A DNA stretch of 64,000 nt from Pseudotabrizicola algicola (GTDB taxonomy: Bacteria > Pseudomonadota > Alphaproteobacteria > Rhodobacterales > Rhodobacteraceae): positions 1-64,000 of the forward strand of contig NZ_JAAIKE010000011.1 in the NCBI RefSeq assembly GCF_010915705.1, given 5' to 3'. Shown here piece after piece: positions 22,998 through 31,749 of this stretch. Every line of letters begins with the position of its first letter. Position 1 is the stretch's first letter. The notes beneath the pieces are model-generated. The model was not told the DNA's origin. It searched no databases and worked only from the letters and a program-made list of their open reading frames with translations. A program made the translations under genes and the position numbers.

Positions 22998-23423
22998 ATG
23001 CATGTTCTGTCCCCCGTTCTGGCTGTTTCCGCGTTTGCGGCGATGTCTGTTCCCGTCCACGCGCTTGACGGCTGGACGGTCGGTGTCGAGCGTGGCCTGC
23101 CGACCTACGCGCTCACCAGCGAGGCGGGTGAGGTGCGGCTTGTCTGCGATCCGGATCGCGTCTTCGGGCCAACGCCCAACGGCGCGCTCGTGGTTCGCTT
23201 CGACAAAGACGCCGCTCCTGACATGGTCGTCGTTCTCGCGAAGTCGGGCGAACAGGCCCGTCTGTCGGTCAAGAACGGCATCGCCGCACAGGCATCGGTT
23301 GACGCAGCGGACTGGTCGAAAATGGTGGCAACCTTCCGCACGGGCGGCGAGTTCGCAATGGTCACCAGCGCTGACAGCCTGACCTTCGAGACAGCGCCGC
23401 TGCCCGATCTTGCCTGCGAGTAA
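22998..23423 (+). CDS. Exported protein of unknown function
   Basis: The 141-aa protein starts with a signal peptide (MHVLSPVLAVSAFAAMSVPV, cleavage after VHA). The mature part GWTVGVERGLPTYALTSEAG, VVRFDKDAAPDMVV and ARLSVKNGIAAQ looks like a small beta-sandwich. One Cys lies in the middle (VCDPDR) and one at the second-last residue, possibly a disulphide. It is an exported periplasmic protein of the mobile element; no function can be named. Confidence 0.65.
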   Translation: MHVLSPVLAVSAFAAMSVPVHALDGWTVGVERGLPTYALTSEAGEVRLVCDPDRVFGPTPNGALVVRFDKDAAPDMVVVLAKSGEQARLSVKNGIAAQASVDAADWSKMVATFRTGGEFAMVTSADSLTFETAPLPDLACE

Positions 23424-23462
23424 CCGCAGGCAGCTCATCGATTTTTGTTGCATGGGTGAGGT

Positions 23463-24137
23463 CTACCTGACGCGTCGCGCCTCGATGAGCTGTGACGCGA
23501 TTGCGGCGAGGAAGGCACCAACGATCGTCGCCCGGGGCTCGATCAGCCATGGGTCATCAAGTGCCGCATGCATAGCCCGGATCGCGGAGCCTTGGGCGTA
23601 GACGGTCATCGGCTCGCCGACCGCCATGTCCGATGCTGCCATGGTGAAGATGCGCTTCGCCTCGTCGACATGCGGCGCAAGATCATCTTCCGCCAAGAGC
23701 CGCCGCAGTTCGGCCCGCGCTTCCTTGGCAAAGGCGCGCAACATGTAGGCTGGGGTCACGTCGCCCGCGCCCGGGATCTGCTCAAGCTGCTTCTCGGCTG
23801 CCAACGGCAGCCGAAAGAGGACAACCAGCTTCTCTTTCCGGGGCTTCGCCAACCCACTGGCAGCACATTCGGGCGGCGAAGCGGGGGACTGCGACTGACG
23901 ACTCTCCCCTTCCCTCTTCCCGGCAAACTCCGGGTCGGCCAAGTGCTCCGTCGTCATGTCGGGAAGCTGGGCCTTGACGCCCTCGACATTTCCTCCCTGC
24001 TCCGGCGCCCGCCGTTCGGCAAGAATGCGCGACTGCACCTCGCGCGATGACCGCAACTGTGCGGCGGAGTTCTGCAGGCCCGGTTCTTCCGCCGCCGGGG
24101 AGGGTGCGACACGTGCAGGAAGGCGGAAACGGCTCAT
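23463..24137 (-). CDS. virC2: VirC2-like conjugation accessory protein
   Basis: The 224-aa protein has a disordered N-terminal 100 residues and a conserved C-terminal domain (EKLVVLFRLPLAAEKQLEQI, DVTPAYMLRAFAKEARAELR) that resembles the ribbon-helix-helix fold of VirC2. In Ti plasmids VirC2 binds the overdrive enhancer beside the T-DNA border and, with VirC1, raises relaxosome assembly. It overlaps the VirC1/ParA-like gene by 4 bases, and the oriT-like region is just beyond that gene. The assignment is based on order and on the RHH-like pattern. Confidence 0.65.
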   Translation of the reverse strand: MSRFRLPARVAPSPAAEEPGLQNSAAQLRSSREVQSRILAERRAPEQGGNVEGVKAQLPDMTTEHLADPEFAGKREGESRQSQSPASPPECAASGLAKPRKEKLVVLFRLPLAAEKQLEQIPGAGDVTPAYMLRAFAKEARAELRRLLAEDDLAPHVDEAKRIFTMAASDMAVGEPMTVYAQGSAIRAMHAALDDPWLIEPRATIVGAFLAAIASQLIEARRVR

Positions 24138-24898
24138 GCAGGGATCACCTCGTCGATCCCGGTCAGGACAAGTTCCGCAACTTCAAGCTGGCGTGTGATG
24201 GCATCCGCCACCAGCCGACCGCCGGGTGCTTTGGCGTTGGCGCGGGCCGCCGGTCCAAGGGGGCCGTGATAGCCGAGTTGTTCGAGGATCCTCGAATGCG
24301 GAACGATCACGTCGAGATGGTCGAGACGCAGGATCTCTTGCAGCACGTCCTGGTCGCGCTTTGGCAGTTGAGCCATTCCCCCTTCCCGGGTTGCGGCGTC
24401 GATGATCTTCGGCCCCGCGTCCATGACGAGGACCCGAACCGCCGGGAACCGCTCGCCCTCGGCAATCGAGGCGCGGAGGTCGTCCATCCAGAGGACGGCG
24501 CGATGGGTCATGTCCCATTCGGCGTAGACGGGGCGGGCTGGGATCAGCACCAGATCGGAGATCAGGCAGAAGTCCTCGGTGTCGGTGTGGGTGCCAGGCC
24601 GGGTGTCGATCACGACGAGATCGACGCCGCGCGCTTCCTCGGCCTCGAGGAGCGACAGAAGCCCTTCAACACTTTCCGGTGGCGAGAGGATCGCCAGGCT
24701 CTCCGGCCAGTCGGGCTTTTGCGCACTCTCCCACGTGGCCAGTTCGAAACTGTCGCGCCAACGGCCGAGTTGAGCGTTCACATCACCGTCGATCAGGGTG
24801 ACGCTGCGCCCGAGGTTCAGTGCTGCAGATGCGAGAAGCATGGCGGTCGTGGTCTTGCCCGAGCCGCCCTTGGTCTGCACGATGGTAATGACTTGCAT
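24134..24898 (-). CDS. virC1: VirC1/ParA-family ATPase
   Basis: The 254-aa protein is a deviant-Walker ParA/MinD ATPase: VQTKGGSGKTTTAMLLAS (signature Lys and P-loop), LIDGDVNAQLGRW (Walker A') and LVVIDTRPGTHTD (Walker B). In conjugative systems VirC1-type ATPases recruit the relaxosome to the cell pole or the coupling protein. Coupling to the VirC2-like gene and proximity to mobC and the relaxase favour that role over plasmid partition, although a ParA function cannot be excluded. The start MQVITI at 24898 is preferred over a short upstream extension. Confidence 0.8.
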   Translation of the reverse strand: MQVITIVQTKGGSGKTTTAMLLASAALNLGRSVTLIDGDVNAQLGRWRDSFELATWESAQKPDWPESLAILSPPESVEGLLSLLEAEEARGVDLVVIDTRPGTHTDTEDFCLISDLVLIPARPVYAEWDMTHRAVLWMDDLRASIAEGERFPAVRVLVMDAGPKIIDAATREGGMAQLPKRDQDVLQEILRLDHLDVIVPHSRILEQLGYHGPLGPAARANAKAPGGRLVADAITRQLEVAELVLTGIDEVIPA

Positions 24899-25228
24899 GA
24901 AATGACGCCTCCACAAACGGTACTCGATACCCTTGCACCGACGCCCGGCGCTCTTTCATGACGCTGCGGAAGGCGATGCACCGCTGGCAAGCCAAGATCA
25001 AGCGAAGCCGTTGTAAAGGCGTCACTAATCCGACCGACGTGCGGTGCGCCGTTTAGGCATAAGGTTGCAGAAACGTCAAATGACATGTGCTGGAAGTTGT
25101 AACACACCGCCGAAGCCTTCATGTTTCCTAAGGGTTCCCGCAGCCGTGATGCTGCGGCGCGGCGTCCGAGCACTCCTTCGGCCTAGCCGCAATCGAGGCT
25201 ATCTGCCTTCCGGCCCGTATGACGGTTT

Positions 25229-25403
25229 GCATGTCTGCATGCCTGCATAGGTGACAGGCCGCATGCCTGCGTTGGAACCTGTCCGCACGGCTGATCCGAA
25301 GGCAGGGTGACATCAGGCCTCCGTCTAGGGACGATCCCGAATATGACCCGCCAACCGGATGCATGCCGGACAATCTGCCTGCTTGCCTGTCGGCCTGCTT
25401 GCC
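25229..25403. repeat. Iteron-like direct repeats in the putative oriT region
   Basis: GCATG(T/C)CTGC occurs at 25229-25238, 25237-25246 and 25261-25270, with GCATGCCGGA at 25361. GCCTGCTTGCC occurs at 25377-25387 and again at 25393-25403, a 16-base period. These may bind accessory proteins of the relaxosome. Confidence 0.45.
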
Positions 25404-25690
25404 CGTTCGCCTAGTGACGGGTTGACGCTACGCCGATCCAGCCTGTGGCTTCATGCCCAAAGCCATTCATCGTCGGCCATCTTCCGCAATGGGCAGGCCT
25501 TGAAGCATCTTGAGGCCCCTTCCCCGGCCCCCCTTCTCTTCCCGGGCAGCCCTTCCTTCAGACTGTCGTGCCCGTCCCAACAGCCCTCATGGAGGGACCG
25601 CACACTTCTGCAAAGCCCAAGGTTTCAAGGCGCTCGACCACTTTGGTCTCGCGTTGCACGGAGGCCTGACGGCCGGGGCGCAGGGACGCA

Positions 25691-25798
25691 GTCGGCGGGC
25701 AAGCCGCCGACCCCTGACGCCATATTGAGTCCTCACCGGCTGTCCGCTTTCCGCACGCGGGCTCCTCTTCGGAGGAGCGGAAACCGGCCGGTGAGGAC
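25691..25798. other. Putative oriT hairpin cluster
   Basis: First, GTCGGCGG (25691-25698) and CCGCCGAC (25704-25711) form an 8-base hairpin. Second, GTCCTCACCGGC (25729-25740) and GCCGGTGAGGAC (25787-25798) are perfect 12-base arms. They enclose an inner stem GCTCCTC-TTCG-GAGGAGC and TTTCCGC/GCGGAAA. The cluster ends 66 bases before mobC. No canonical ATCCTG-type nick site was found, so the exact nic position is unknown. Confidence 0.5.
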
Positions 25799-25864
25799 GG
25801 TTGGCAGGAACGGTGGTGTGTGGTACATGATGCGCTATGATGGCAAAACACATGTAATGATACA

Positions 25865-26428
25865 ATGCCACGCTCACGCCTGACCTCTACTGAGACTGCA
25901 GCCATCACGGCGCGGCTCCTCGCTGGCGAGAGCGTCGCGGCCGTGGCGAGGTCGATGGGCCGTTCCCGCCAGGCGCTGTCACGGATCAAGGGCAGCCTTG
26001 ACCGGAAGGAGGTGCGGCGGCTTTCGGTGAAGCTGAACATCCGCATCACGGAAGACGAGCATGCAGCCTTTCAGGCGGTTGCCGAGGCAAGCGGTCTGAC
26101 GGTTTCCGAGGCAGTCAGGCATCTGGTCAGACAGGCAAGCGATCGTCTGGCGATCCAGGCAGACGAGCTGGATGCCATCGCTTCGGCCAGGCGGGAGCTG
26201 TCGGCCGTCGGCAACAACCTCAACCAGATTGCCCGACTGGGGGCGGTCGGGCGTCTGACCTGGAATGCCCGTGATGCTGCCCTGGTGCGCAAGGTTGGAG
26301 CGCGGGTCGATGACCTTGTTGAAGAAGTCGTCCACCTTCTCTCGGCGCTTCGGGCCAAGCAGGGACTTGGTGATCAAACCTCTCCTTTCGTTGTAGCGAC
26401 TGATCCCTCTGCCGAGGCATCGAAATGA
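25865..26428 (+). CDS. mobC: MobC-like relaxosome protein with N-terminal HTH
   Basis: The 187-aa protein starts with a helix-turn-helix-like segment (TETAAITARLLAGESVAAVA, MGRSRQALSRIKG). It then carries the MobC/RHH region: KLNIRITEDEHAAFQAVAEA, GLTVSEAVRHLVR and the conserved AVGNNLNQIARLGAVG. MobC proteins bind oriT and help the relaxase melt and nick the strand. It is translated just upstream of the relaxase with a 4-base overlap, the usual order. Confidence 0.85.
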   Translation: MPRSRLTSTETAAITARLLAGESVAAVARSMGRSRQALSRIKGSLDRKEVRRLSVKLNIRITEDEHAAFQAVAEASGLTVSEAVRHLVRQASDRLAIQADELDAIASARRELSAVGNNLNQIARLGAVGRLTWNARDAALVRKVGARVDDLVEEVVHLLSALRAKQGLGDQTSPFVVATDPSAEASK

Positions 26429-28302
26429 ACCGGTCTCCTTCCGTCGAGGATCTGGTTCTCGGTCATGTTCTCGACGACCTGCGTCGTGGGCGAGGAAGCG
26501 GCGAGGGTGCCGCGTCCCGTCTCGGCACGCGCAAAGAACGTCAGACCCGGGCGCTTCTGCGAAACGCTGGTGGACCACGCGGCTGGCAGTCGGTCGTCAA
26601 ACGCATCGCTGGTGGGAGTGCTCGCACCCCGCAGGAGCTGAAGCGCCTTCTCAACTATGTGGCCCGGGAAGAGGGGGTGCAAAGCACCTGGTGCAATCTG
26701 GCGGGCTATGAACGCGACTTTGACCCTGCCCGAACGGAGCGGACAGCAGATCTCTGGTCTTCGACCTGGACAGGCGCGCCGCGACGGGGACATGCCGATC
26801 ACATCGTCCTGAGCTTCCCGCGTGGGGTGGACGCCGAGCGCGCCGAGGTGATCGCCCGGGAATGGGGGCAAGCGGTGTTCGGGTCCGGTGAATGTGGGGA
26901 TGTCTGGCGCTACGTCGCGGCCCTTCACAAGGACACCGACCACTTGCACGCACATTTCGTGGTCGACAAGCATGGCATCGAGGAAGGCCGGTTCCTATCG
27001 ATCTGTCGGCATGCCGCACTGAACTTCGATGTGATGCGAGAGCTTCACGCCGAAATCAGTCAGTCGCATGGGCTGAACATCCTCGCCTCTTCGCGCCTTT
27101 CCCGCGGCATCATCGAGAACCCGCCGCGCCAGTCCGAGCTACGCGCATCGCGAGACGGTGGGAAGTCCACGCCCCCTCCCCCGCCGCCGCTGTCCGACGG
27201 GGAGCGGAGCCGACGGCTTGCCACATTGCAGGGCTTCGCCCGCGAATACGAGACCCTTGGCGACCTCGCCGACCTTGCCGCCGCAACCGGCACCGAGGCG
27301 AGTGCCGCTTCCTACCTTTCCCGGCTGGCCCGGGCGCTTGGCGCGTCCGCCGCCGCACTCAGACAAGGAGTTCCTTTCATGCCCGACCACTCGCTTCATG
27401 CCGAAGGCGATCCCGCCGCGCGGGTTGAGGCTGCGCGCAACGAGATGATCGCTTCGGCCACTGAGGCTTGGGAGGCAATTCGCGCCATGGAACCTTCAGC
27501 TGAGCGGGTCGATCTTGAACGGAGCTTTGCCGAACAGGCGCGCGCCTCGATGAAACTCGCGCCAGACAGCATCCTCCTGGCAGAGCATGCCCAAATTGCC
27601 GACCAGAACATCGATCCCTACCACAACCCGACCCTCGCCTCGCTTGCACGACTGGAGCATGGCCAGACCGAGGGGGTTTCCCTCGATGAGGGCCTGCGCG
27701 CAACCCTTGCACATGTTCGCGACGAGATCGGCGAACGGCTGACGGCGCTGTTCTCGATCCGGGAAGACGAGCTTCGCATAGCAGGCACGTCCGTCGAGGA
27801 AATGGTCGCCCGCTTCAGTTTGGCCGAGCGTAGCGAAGGCCAGCGGGCGAGCTGGATCACGGAGCAGCCGAACACGATGCAAAAGGTGTTCTGGATGGAA
27901 ACGGAGCGCGCCCTCGGCCAGGAGGTTCGGGCAGAAGTCGCCGCTTTCAACTTTGCGCCGGAGTTGACGGAGGCCATTGCGCGCGACCAGTTGCTCACCG
28001 TCGATCGCCATATGAAACTCTCTGATGTGCCCGCGCTGGAAGCCATCGTCGACCGCCTGCACGACACCCTGAAACCCGAAGATCTCGACCGCGTCCGGTC
28101 CGGCGATCTCGCCCCGCTCAACGAGCAGGTCCGAGATCCGGCACTCAGGGCGGCCGTTGCGCATGAACTGAAAAATGAGGGCGACCTTGGCGCGACGAGC
28201 GAGGTTGGACCCTGGGCAGACCTGGCACGTGCACAGAATCGCGCCGCCGAGCTGGGGCAGCGCGACCGCGCCGTCGAACGCGACACCGGGCACGAACTCT
28301 GA
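26425..28302 (+). CDS. VirD2/MobA-type relaxase (MOBP-like)
   Basis: The 625-aa protein nicks oriT and stays covalently attached to the 5-prime end of the transferred strand. Motif III is clear: HKDTDHLHAHFVV near residues 168-180 supplies the metal-binding histidines. A candidate catalytic tyrosine is Tyr78 in LLNYVAREEG (motif I). The first 230 residues form the relaxase domain, followed by a long helical region without recognised motifs that may carry the secretion signal. No helicase or primase domain is visible. It lies between mobC and virD4. Confidence 0.88.
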   Translation: MNRSPSVEDLVLGHVLDDLRRGRGSGEGAASRLGTRKERQTRALLRNAGGPRGWQSVVKRIAGGSARTPQELKRLLNYVAREEGVQSTWCNLAGYERDFDPARTERTADLWSSTWTGAPRRGHADHIVLSFPRGVDAERAEVIAREWGQAVFGSGECGDVWRYVAALHKDTDHLHAHFVVDKHGIEEGRFLSICRHAALNFDVMRELHAEISQSHGLNILASSRLSRGIIENPPRQSELRASRDGGKSTPPPPPPLSDGERSRRLATLQGFAREYETLGDLADLAAATGTEASAASYLSRLARALGASAAALRQGVPFMPDHSLHAEGDPAARVEAARNEMIASATEAWEAIRAMEPSAERVDLERSFAEQARASMKLAPDSILLAEHAQIADQNIDPYHNPTLASLARLEHGQTEGVSLDEGLRATLAHVRDEIGERLTALFSIREDELRIAGTSVEEMVARFSLAERSEGQRASWITEQPNTMQKVFWMETERALGQEVRAEVAAFNFAPELTEAIARDQLLTVDRHMKLSDVPALEAIVDRLHDTLKPEDLDRVRSGDLAPLNEQVRDPALRAAVAHELKNEGDLGATSEVGPWADLARAQNRAAELGQRDRAVERDTGHEL

Positions 28303-28312
28303 GGACAGACCT

Positions 28313-30430
28313 ATGCTTTCGAATCTCGACACCGCCTGGCGGTATCCGCTGGCGCTGCTTCTTGGTCTGCTGACCGGTCTTTATATCGGCGGCATGCTTG
28401 CCACGATCTATGTGATCACGGCCTTCCGGGAGAGCCTCGACACCCTGAGCCCCATAGGCCCTTGGTTCCTTCGATACGCCTGGGCAGATCTCGCTGCGCG
28501 GCCTTCGGTCCTGCAGGGCGCACTGATCATCACCGGCGCCGTCACAGTCGCCCTGACTCTCGTCGGATTAGCCGGGGTACATCGCGGCCGCCTCAACCAG
28601 TATGACGACGCACATTTCCAGTCGCGCCGCGAGTTGAAGCGCAACCACATGGTCGGAACCCTCGATCAGAACGGTTTCATCTTCGGCAAGCTCGGCTTCC
28701 CGAAATCCGACGCACCGTTTGTGATGGCGCCGCCCGACCGCTTCCCGCATGCGATGATGATCGCTCCCACGGGCCGCGGGAAGGGCGTCGGCTTCGTCAT
28801 CCCGAACCTTCTGCACTTTTCGGGCTCCGCGATCATCCTCGACGTCAAGGGCGAGAACTTCGCGAAGACCTCGATTCATCGCAAGCACGGGCTGAAGAAC
28901 GGCATCTGGTACTTCTCGCCCTTCGATGAGGACCGTGGTTCGCACCGCTTCAACCCGCTTGCCCGTATCGCCGCCCTGCCCTCCGCCGAGCGTCAGTACA
29001 CCGCGCTGAACTCGATGGCCGACCTCTTTCTCATCCCGGAAGGCGAAAGCGCTCAGAGCTTCTTCAATGCAGGCAAGCGGCTCTTCATCGCCTCATGCCT
29101 CTACGCCATCGAACAGCGCCGCCCGACCTTGGGCTTTGCCGGTGAGATCATGGCCGGAGGCGGAGACAAGAAGAAGAGCTACACGGCAATCGCCGAGACC
29201 ACGAACATTCCAATCGTTTCCCGCACGTTCCTCGAAATGGCCGACGTCCCGGAAAAAACCCTCGGGGCCTATGTGTCCGTCATCCAGGGATCCGGTCTCG
29301 AACTTTGGAACGACCCCGCGGTTGACAGAGTGACCTCAGCCAGCGACTTCGACTTCTCAACCTTCCGGCGCGATCCCCAAAGTCTCTACATCGTCGTCCA
29401 GCCCGAGCACCTGAAAACTCTCGCCCCCCTCGTCCGGCTTCTCTTCGCGGATGCCATCGCCTCCCTCCAGCGCCGCGAGCCGGGACCGGACGAACACCAT
29501 GCTGTCACGTTCCTGATGGACGAGTTTGACCAACTCGGACGCCAGCCCCTCGTCCTCTCGTCCATCAAGACCATCCGCAGCTTCGGCGGCCGGTTCTTCA
29601 TCATCTCCCAGACCATCCCCGGTCTCGATGACATCTATGGCGAAACCGGGCGTCGCTCCCTGCAGGGTGGCGCAGGCGTGCAGATCTACATGACGCCGCA
29701 GGATGACCGGACGGCCGAGGTTCTGTCGAATGCCTTGGGGCGCTCCACGATCACAGCCGTGACTGAGAGCCAGTCACGGGTGCGAGCGCTGGAAGACAGC
29801 GCGAATGTCAGCAGGCGGTCGGAAGAGCGGCCGTTGATTTCGGCGAACGAGGTGCTGCGGTTTCCGCTGGACGAAGTTCTGGTTCTGCCAGAGGGGCAGT
29901 ATCCGATCCGGGCGCGGCACATCCGGTACTACGAGGATCGGCACTTTGGGCCGATTGATCGAGCGCGGAAGGGAAAGGCGTTGCCGACTACACGGGGCAG
30001 CGGAGCGGATAGCAGGCAAGTTGCTGTTGGGAAGCTGTCGGGCTTGGCCGCGTCCGCTGAGCGTGCAGATGCCGAGGTCTTCGGGGAAGCCGAGCGGGTT
30101 TTCCCAGACATGGGCGAGGGAGCGCTCGGTCTTCGGCTCGAAGGCGAACTCGACCGTCGCGACGAAGGGCTGGGTCACCGGCTCCTGCTTCGTCTTGCGC
30201 AGGGTTTTCAGGAAACGGATCTGGGCGACGTTCGGCGAAAGGAACGTGATCCGGCGCACGGTCACCGTGACTTCCGCACCGGGCCCATAGACCTCGGGCG
30301 GATAGGCAGAATTGCCGCTGCCCTTCGACCAGAGAAGTCGCAGACTTTCCTCCGCGCCCCCTGTGGAGCGGCGCTGGACGCTCTCGAGCCGGGCTTGAAT
30401 GCCCGCGAGGAAATAGCCTTCGCGATCTGA
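28313..30430 (+). CDS. virD4: VirD4/TraG coupling protein with an abnormal C-terminal tail
   Basis: The coupling protein links the relaxosome to the secretion channel. It has N-terminal membrane segments (YPLALLLGLLTGLYIGGML and a second near residues 62-85), Walker A APTGRGKGVGF near 150 and Walker B FLMDEFDQLG near 400. Family-like sequence runs to about RARHIRYYEDRHF (29950) and perhaps to 30080. The remaining residues are an antisense reading of virB8, so the natural stop has been lost. The frame is 705 codons, longer than expected. It probably marks a deletion junction, shared with virB8 on the other strand. Confidence 0.85.
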   Translation: MLSNLDTAWRYPLALLLGLLTGLYIGGMLATIYVITAFRESLDTLSPIGPWFLRYAWADLAARPSVLQGALIITGAVTVALTLVGLAGVHRGRLNQYDDAHFQSRRELKRNHMVGTLDQNGFIFGKLGFPKSDAPFVMAPPDRFPHAMMIAPTGRGKGVGFVIPNLLHFSGSAIILDVKGENFAKTSIHRKHGLKNGIWYFSPFDEDRGSHRFNPLARIAALPSAERQYTALNSMADLFLIPEGESAQSFFNAGKRLFIASCLYAIEQRRPTLGFAGEIMAGGGDKKKSYTAIAETTNIPIVSRTFLEMADVPEKTLGAYVSVIQGSGLELWNDPAVDRVTSASDFDFSTFRRDPQSLYIVVQPEHLKTLAPLVRLLFADAIASLQRREPGPDEHHAVTFLMDEFDQLGRQPLVLSSIKTIRSFGGRFFIISQTIPGLDDIYGETGRRSLQGGAGVQIYMTPQDDRTAEVLSNALGRSTITAVTESQSRVRALEDSANVSRRSEERPLISANEVLRFPLDEVLVLPEGQYPIRARHIRYYEDRHFGPIDRARKGKALPTTRGSGADSRQVAVGKLSGLAASAERADAEVFGEAERVFPDMGEGALGLRLEGELDRRDEGLGHRLLLRLAQGFQETDLGDVRRKERDPAHGHRDFRTGPIDLGRIGRIAAALRPEKSQTFLRAPCGAALDALEPGLNAREEIAFAI

Positions 30431-30694
30431 GACGTAAGCCACGAGGAGGCTTTGCTTCAGCGCTTCCTGGTCCTCGATCCCGGTCGGGGCGACCTGCAGG
30501 ATGTTTTCGGCGTCACCCGTCTGCCGATCGACGAGGACGGTGAAGACCTGGGTTTCCCGCAAAGGCAGGACGAGGACCAGTGCGGTTGCAAGGATCAGGC
30601 TCAGCCCGCCCGCGGCACTCGCGACAATCCAGGCGCGCCGGGCCGAGAGGCGGGGCTCCAGCACGAGATCGACATCAAATCCATGCGCCTCCAT
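29774..30694 (-). CDS. virB8: VirB8-type inner-membrane T4SS protein with a foreign tail
   Basis: VirB8 is a bitopic inner-membrane subunit that nucleates the secretion channel. The first 203 residues are typical: a cytoplasmic N terminus, one membrane helix (GGLSLILATALVLVLP), the periplasmic domain with QSLLVAYVSDREGYF, and ENPLGF near the normal end. Right after ENPLGF (30086) the frame continues for about 104 codons antisense to virD4, so the natural last residues are missing. The start at 30694 has GGAGG 7 bases upstream; ATG 30727 overlapping the virB6 stop is an alternative. virB9, virB10 and virB11, expected next, are absent. Confidence 0.82.
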   Translation of the reverse strand: MEAHGFDVDLVLEPRLSARRAWIVASAAGGLSLILATALVLVLPLRETQVFTVLVDRQTGDAENILQVAPTGIEDQEALKQSLLVAYVSDREGYFLAGIQARLESVQRRSTGGAEESLRLLWSKGSGNSAYPPEVYGPGAEVTVTVRRITFLSPNVAQIRFLKTLRKTKQEPVTQPFVATVEFAFEPKTERSLAHVWENPLGFPEDLGICTLSGRGQARQLPNSNLPAIRSAAPCSRQRLSLPRSINRPKVPILVVPDVPRPDRILPLWQNQNFVQRKPQHLVRRNQRPLFRPPADIRAVFQRSHP

Positions 30695-30726
30695 GGGCGG
30701 TCCTCCACTTCTCGAATTCTGGGGCA

Positions 30727-31746
30727 TCAGCTTTTGTCCGATGTCCGGCTGGCGAGCCGCATCGCCGTCTGCACGGCGGACCTGCCGATCTGTCCGGCGG
30801 TATTGCCGTTCAGACGTGCATCCGATGGTCGGCGGCCGCCGGCATCCAATCCAGCCGCTCCCCGCCCTGCGCCGATCCCGGACGCGATGCCGGTGCGTCC
30901 GTAACCCTTGACGCTGTCGGCGGTACGGAAGGTCGAGGCTGCGACGCTGCCAAGACCGGTCGCGGTCGACGCGAGCGACTGCGCGATCGTCGGCACCATG
31001 GCCATGAGGCCAGTTCCGAGCATCATGACGACCACGAAGCTCAGGACATCGCCGATGGTTTCGACCGAGGCGAGCGAGGCCGGGGTGAGGTCCTCCGCGA
31101 TGTAGATCGTGAAGGCCGCCATGCCGGACGTCAGCATCGGATAAAGAGCAAAGCCGAGGGCAAGGTTCACCCACCGGTCAAAGAGCGGGGCGGTGACCTT
31201 GAAAAGTGTGCAGCCGATTGCGACGGGTGCGAAGATGACGAGAACGCCGATCATGATCTTCGCGGCCGAGATCACGATGATCGACACCGTCGCCATCAGG
31301 GCCGCGACCAAGAACATCAGGAGGCCCGCAAGGGCACCAGTGATGTAGCTGCCATTCTGGCTGATCGCCTGACCTACATCGAGGGCTTGAAGGTAGAGGG
31401 CATCCAAACCCTCGTAGAGATTGCCCGATCCATCTCCAAACGCGTTCATCACGACAGCCCCGATCTCACTCGGGGCATTGGTCAGGACACCGTAGACCGA
31501 ATTGAAGTTCGTCCAGGACGACAAGAAGGCCGACGCGACTGCGATCCGCACCATCAGACCGAGCCCGTTGCGAAGTGTCATTGGCACGGCTTGTGCCATC
31601 AGGTTGATCCCGACCAGCGCCACCACCAGAACAGACCCGACCCGGAAGACCGGCACGATCTCGGCGGCCACGGCATCAAATGCCGTAGCGCCAACCGCTG
31701 TTGCGGCGGCATCGACCTGGGTCAGGATGTCGGCAATGATTGCCAT
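30727..31746 (-). CDS. virB6: VirB6/TrbL-type T4SS membrane protein
   Basis: The 339-aa polytopic protein has at least six hydrophobic segments, including VLVVALVGINLMAQAVP, ALAGLLMFLVAALMATVSII, IMIGVLVIFAPVAIG and VLSFVVVMMLGTGLMAMVP, plus the VirB6 core around the conserved tryptophan (FDRWVNLALGFAL). It forms part of the inner-membrane channel. The glycine-rich C terminus is variable. It sits in the correct operon place before virB8. Confidence 0.88.
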   Translation of the reverse strand: MAIIADILTQVDAAATAVGATAFDAVAAEIVPVFRVGSVLVVALVGINLMAQAVPMTLRNGLGLMVRIAVASAFLSSWTNFNSVYGVLTNAPSEIGAVVMNAFGDGSGNLYEGLDALYLQALDVGQAISQNGSYITGALAGLLMFLVAALMATVSIIVISAAKIMIGVLVIFAPVAIGCTLFKVTAPLFDRWVNLALGFALYPMLTSGMAAFTIYIAEDLTPASLASVETIGDVLSFVVVMMLGTGLMAMVPTIAQSLASTATGLGSVAASTFRTADSVKGYGRTGIASGIGAGRGAAGLDAGGRRPSDARLNGNTAGQIGRSAVQTAMRLASRTSDKS

Positions 31747-31749
31747 GGA

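Larger units (their letters stand above)
24899..25864. other. 966-base non-coding transfer region between virC1-like and mobC genes
   Basis: No gene is supported. The left part to about 25220 holds nothing notable. The middle has short direct repeats (25229-25403) and the right part has strong hairpins (25691-25798). Such a gap between relaxosome genes is where oriT normally lies. Short open frames across it are low-complexity and rejected. Confidence 0.55.

Noticed and set aside
24134-24898. Chromosome/plasmid partition parA
   Set aside because: Kept as VirC1-like because its partner gene looks like VirC2, no parB or parS was seen, and the locus adjoins relaxosome genes; partition cannot be fully excluded.
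24047-24961. 304-codon plus-strand open frame opposite the ParA/VirC1 gene
   Set aside because: The opposite strand carries a clear KGGSGKTT P-loop ATPase; this frame has no motifs.
25028-25860. CRISPR-like array suggested by short repeats in the oriT region
   Set aside because: Repeats are only 10-16 bases, irregularly spaced and without equal-length spacers or cas genes.
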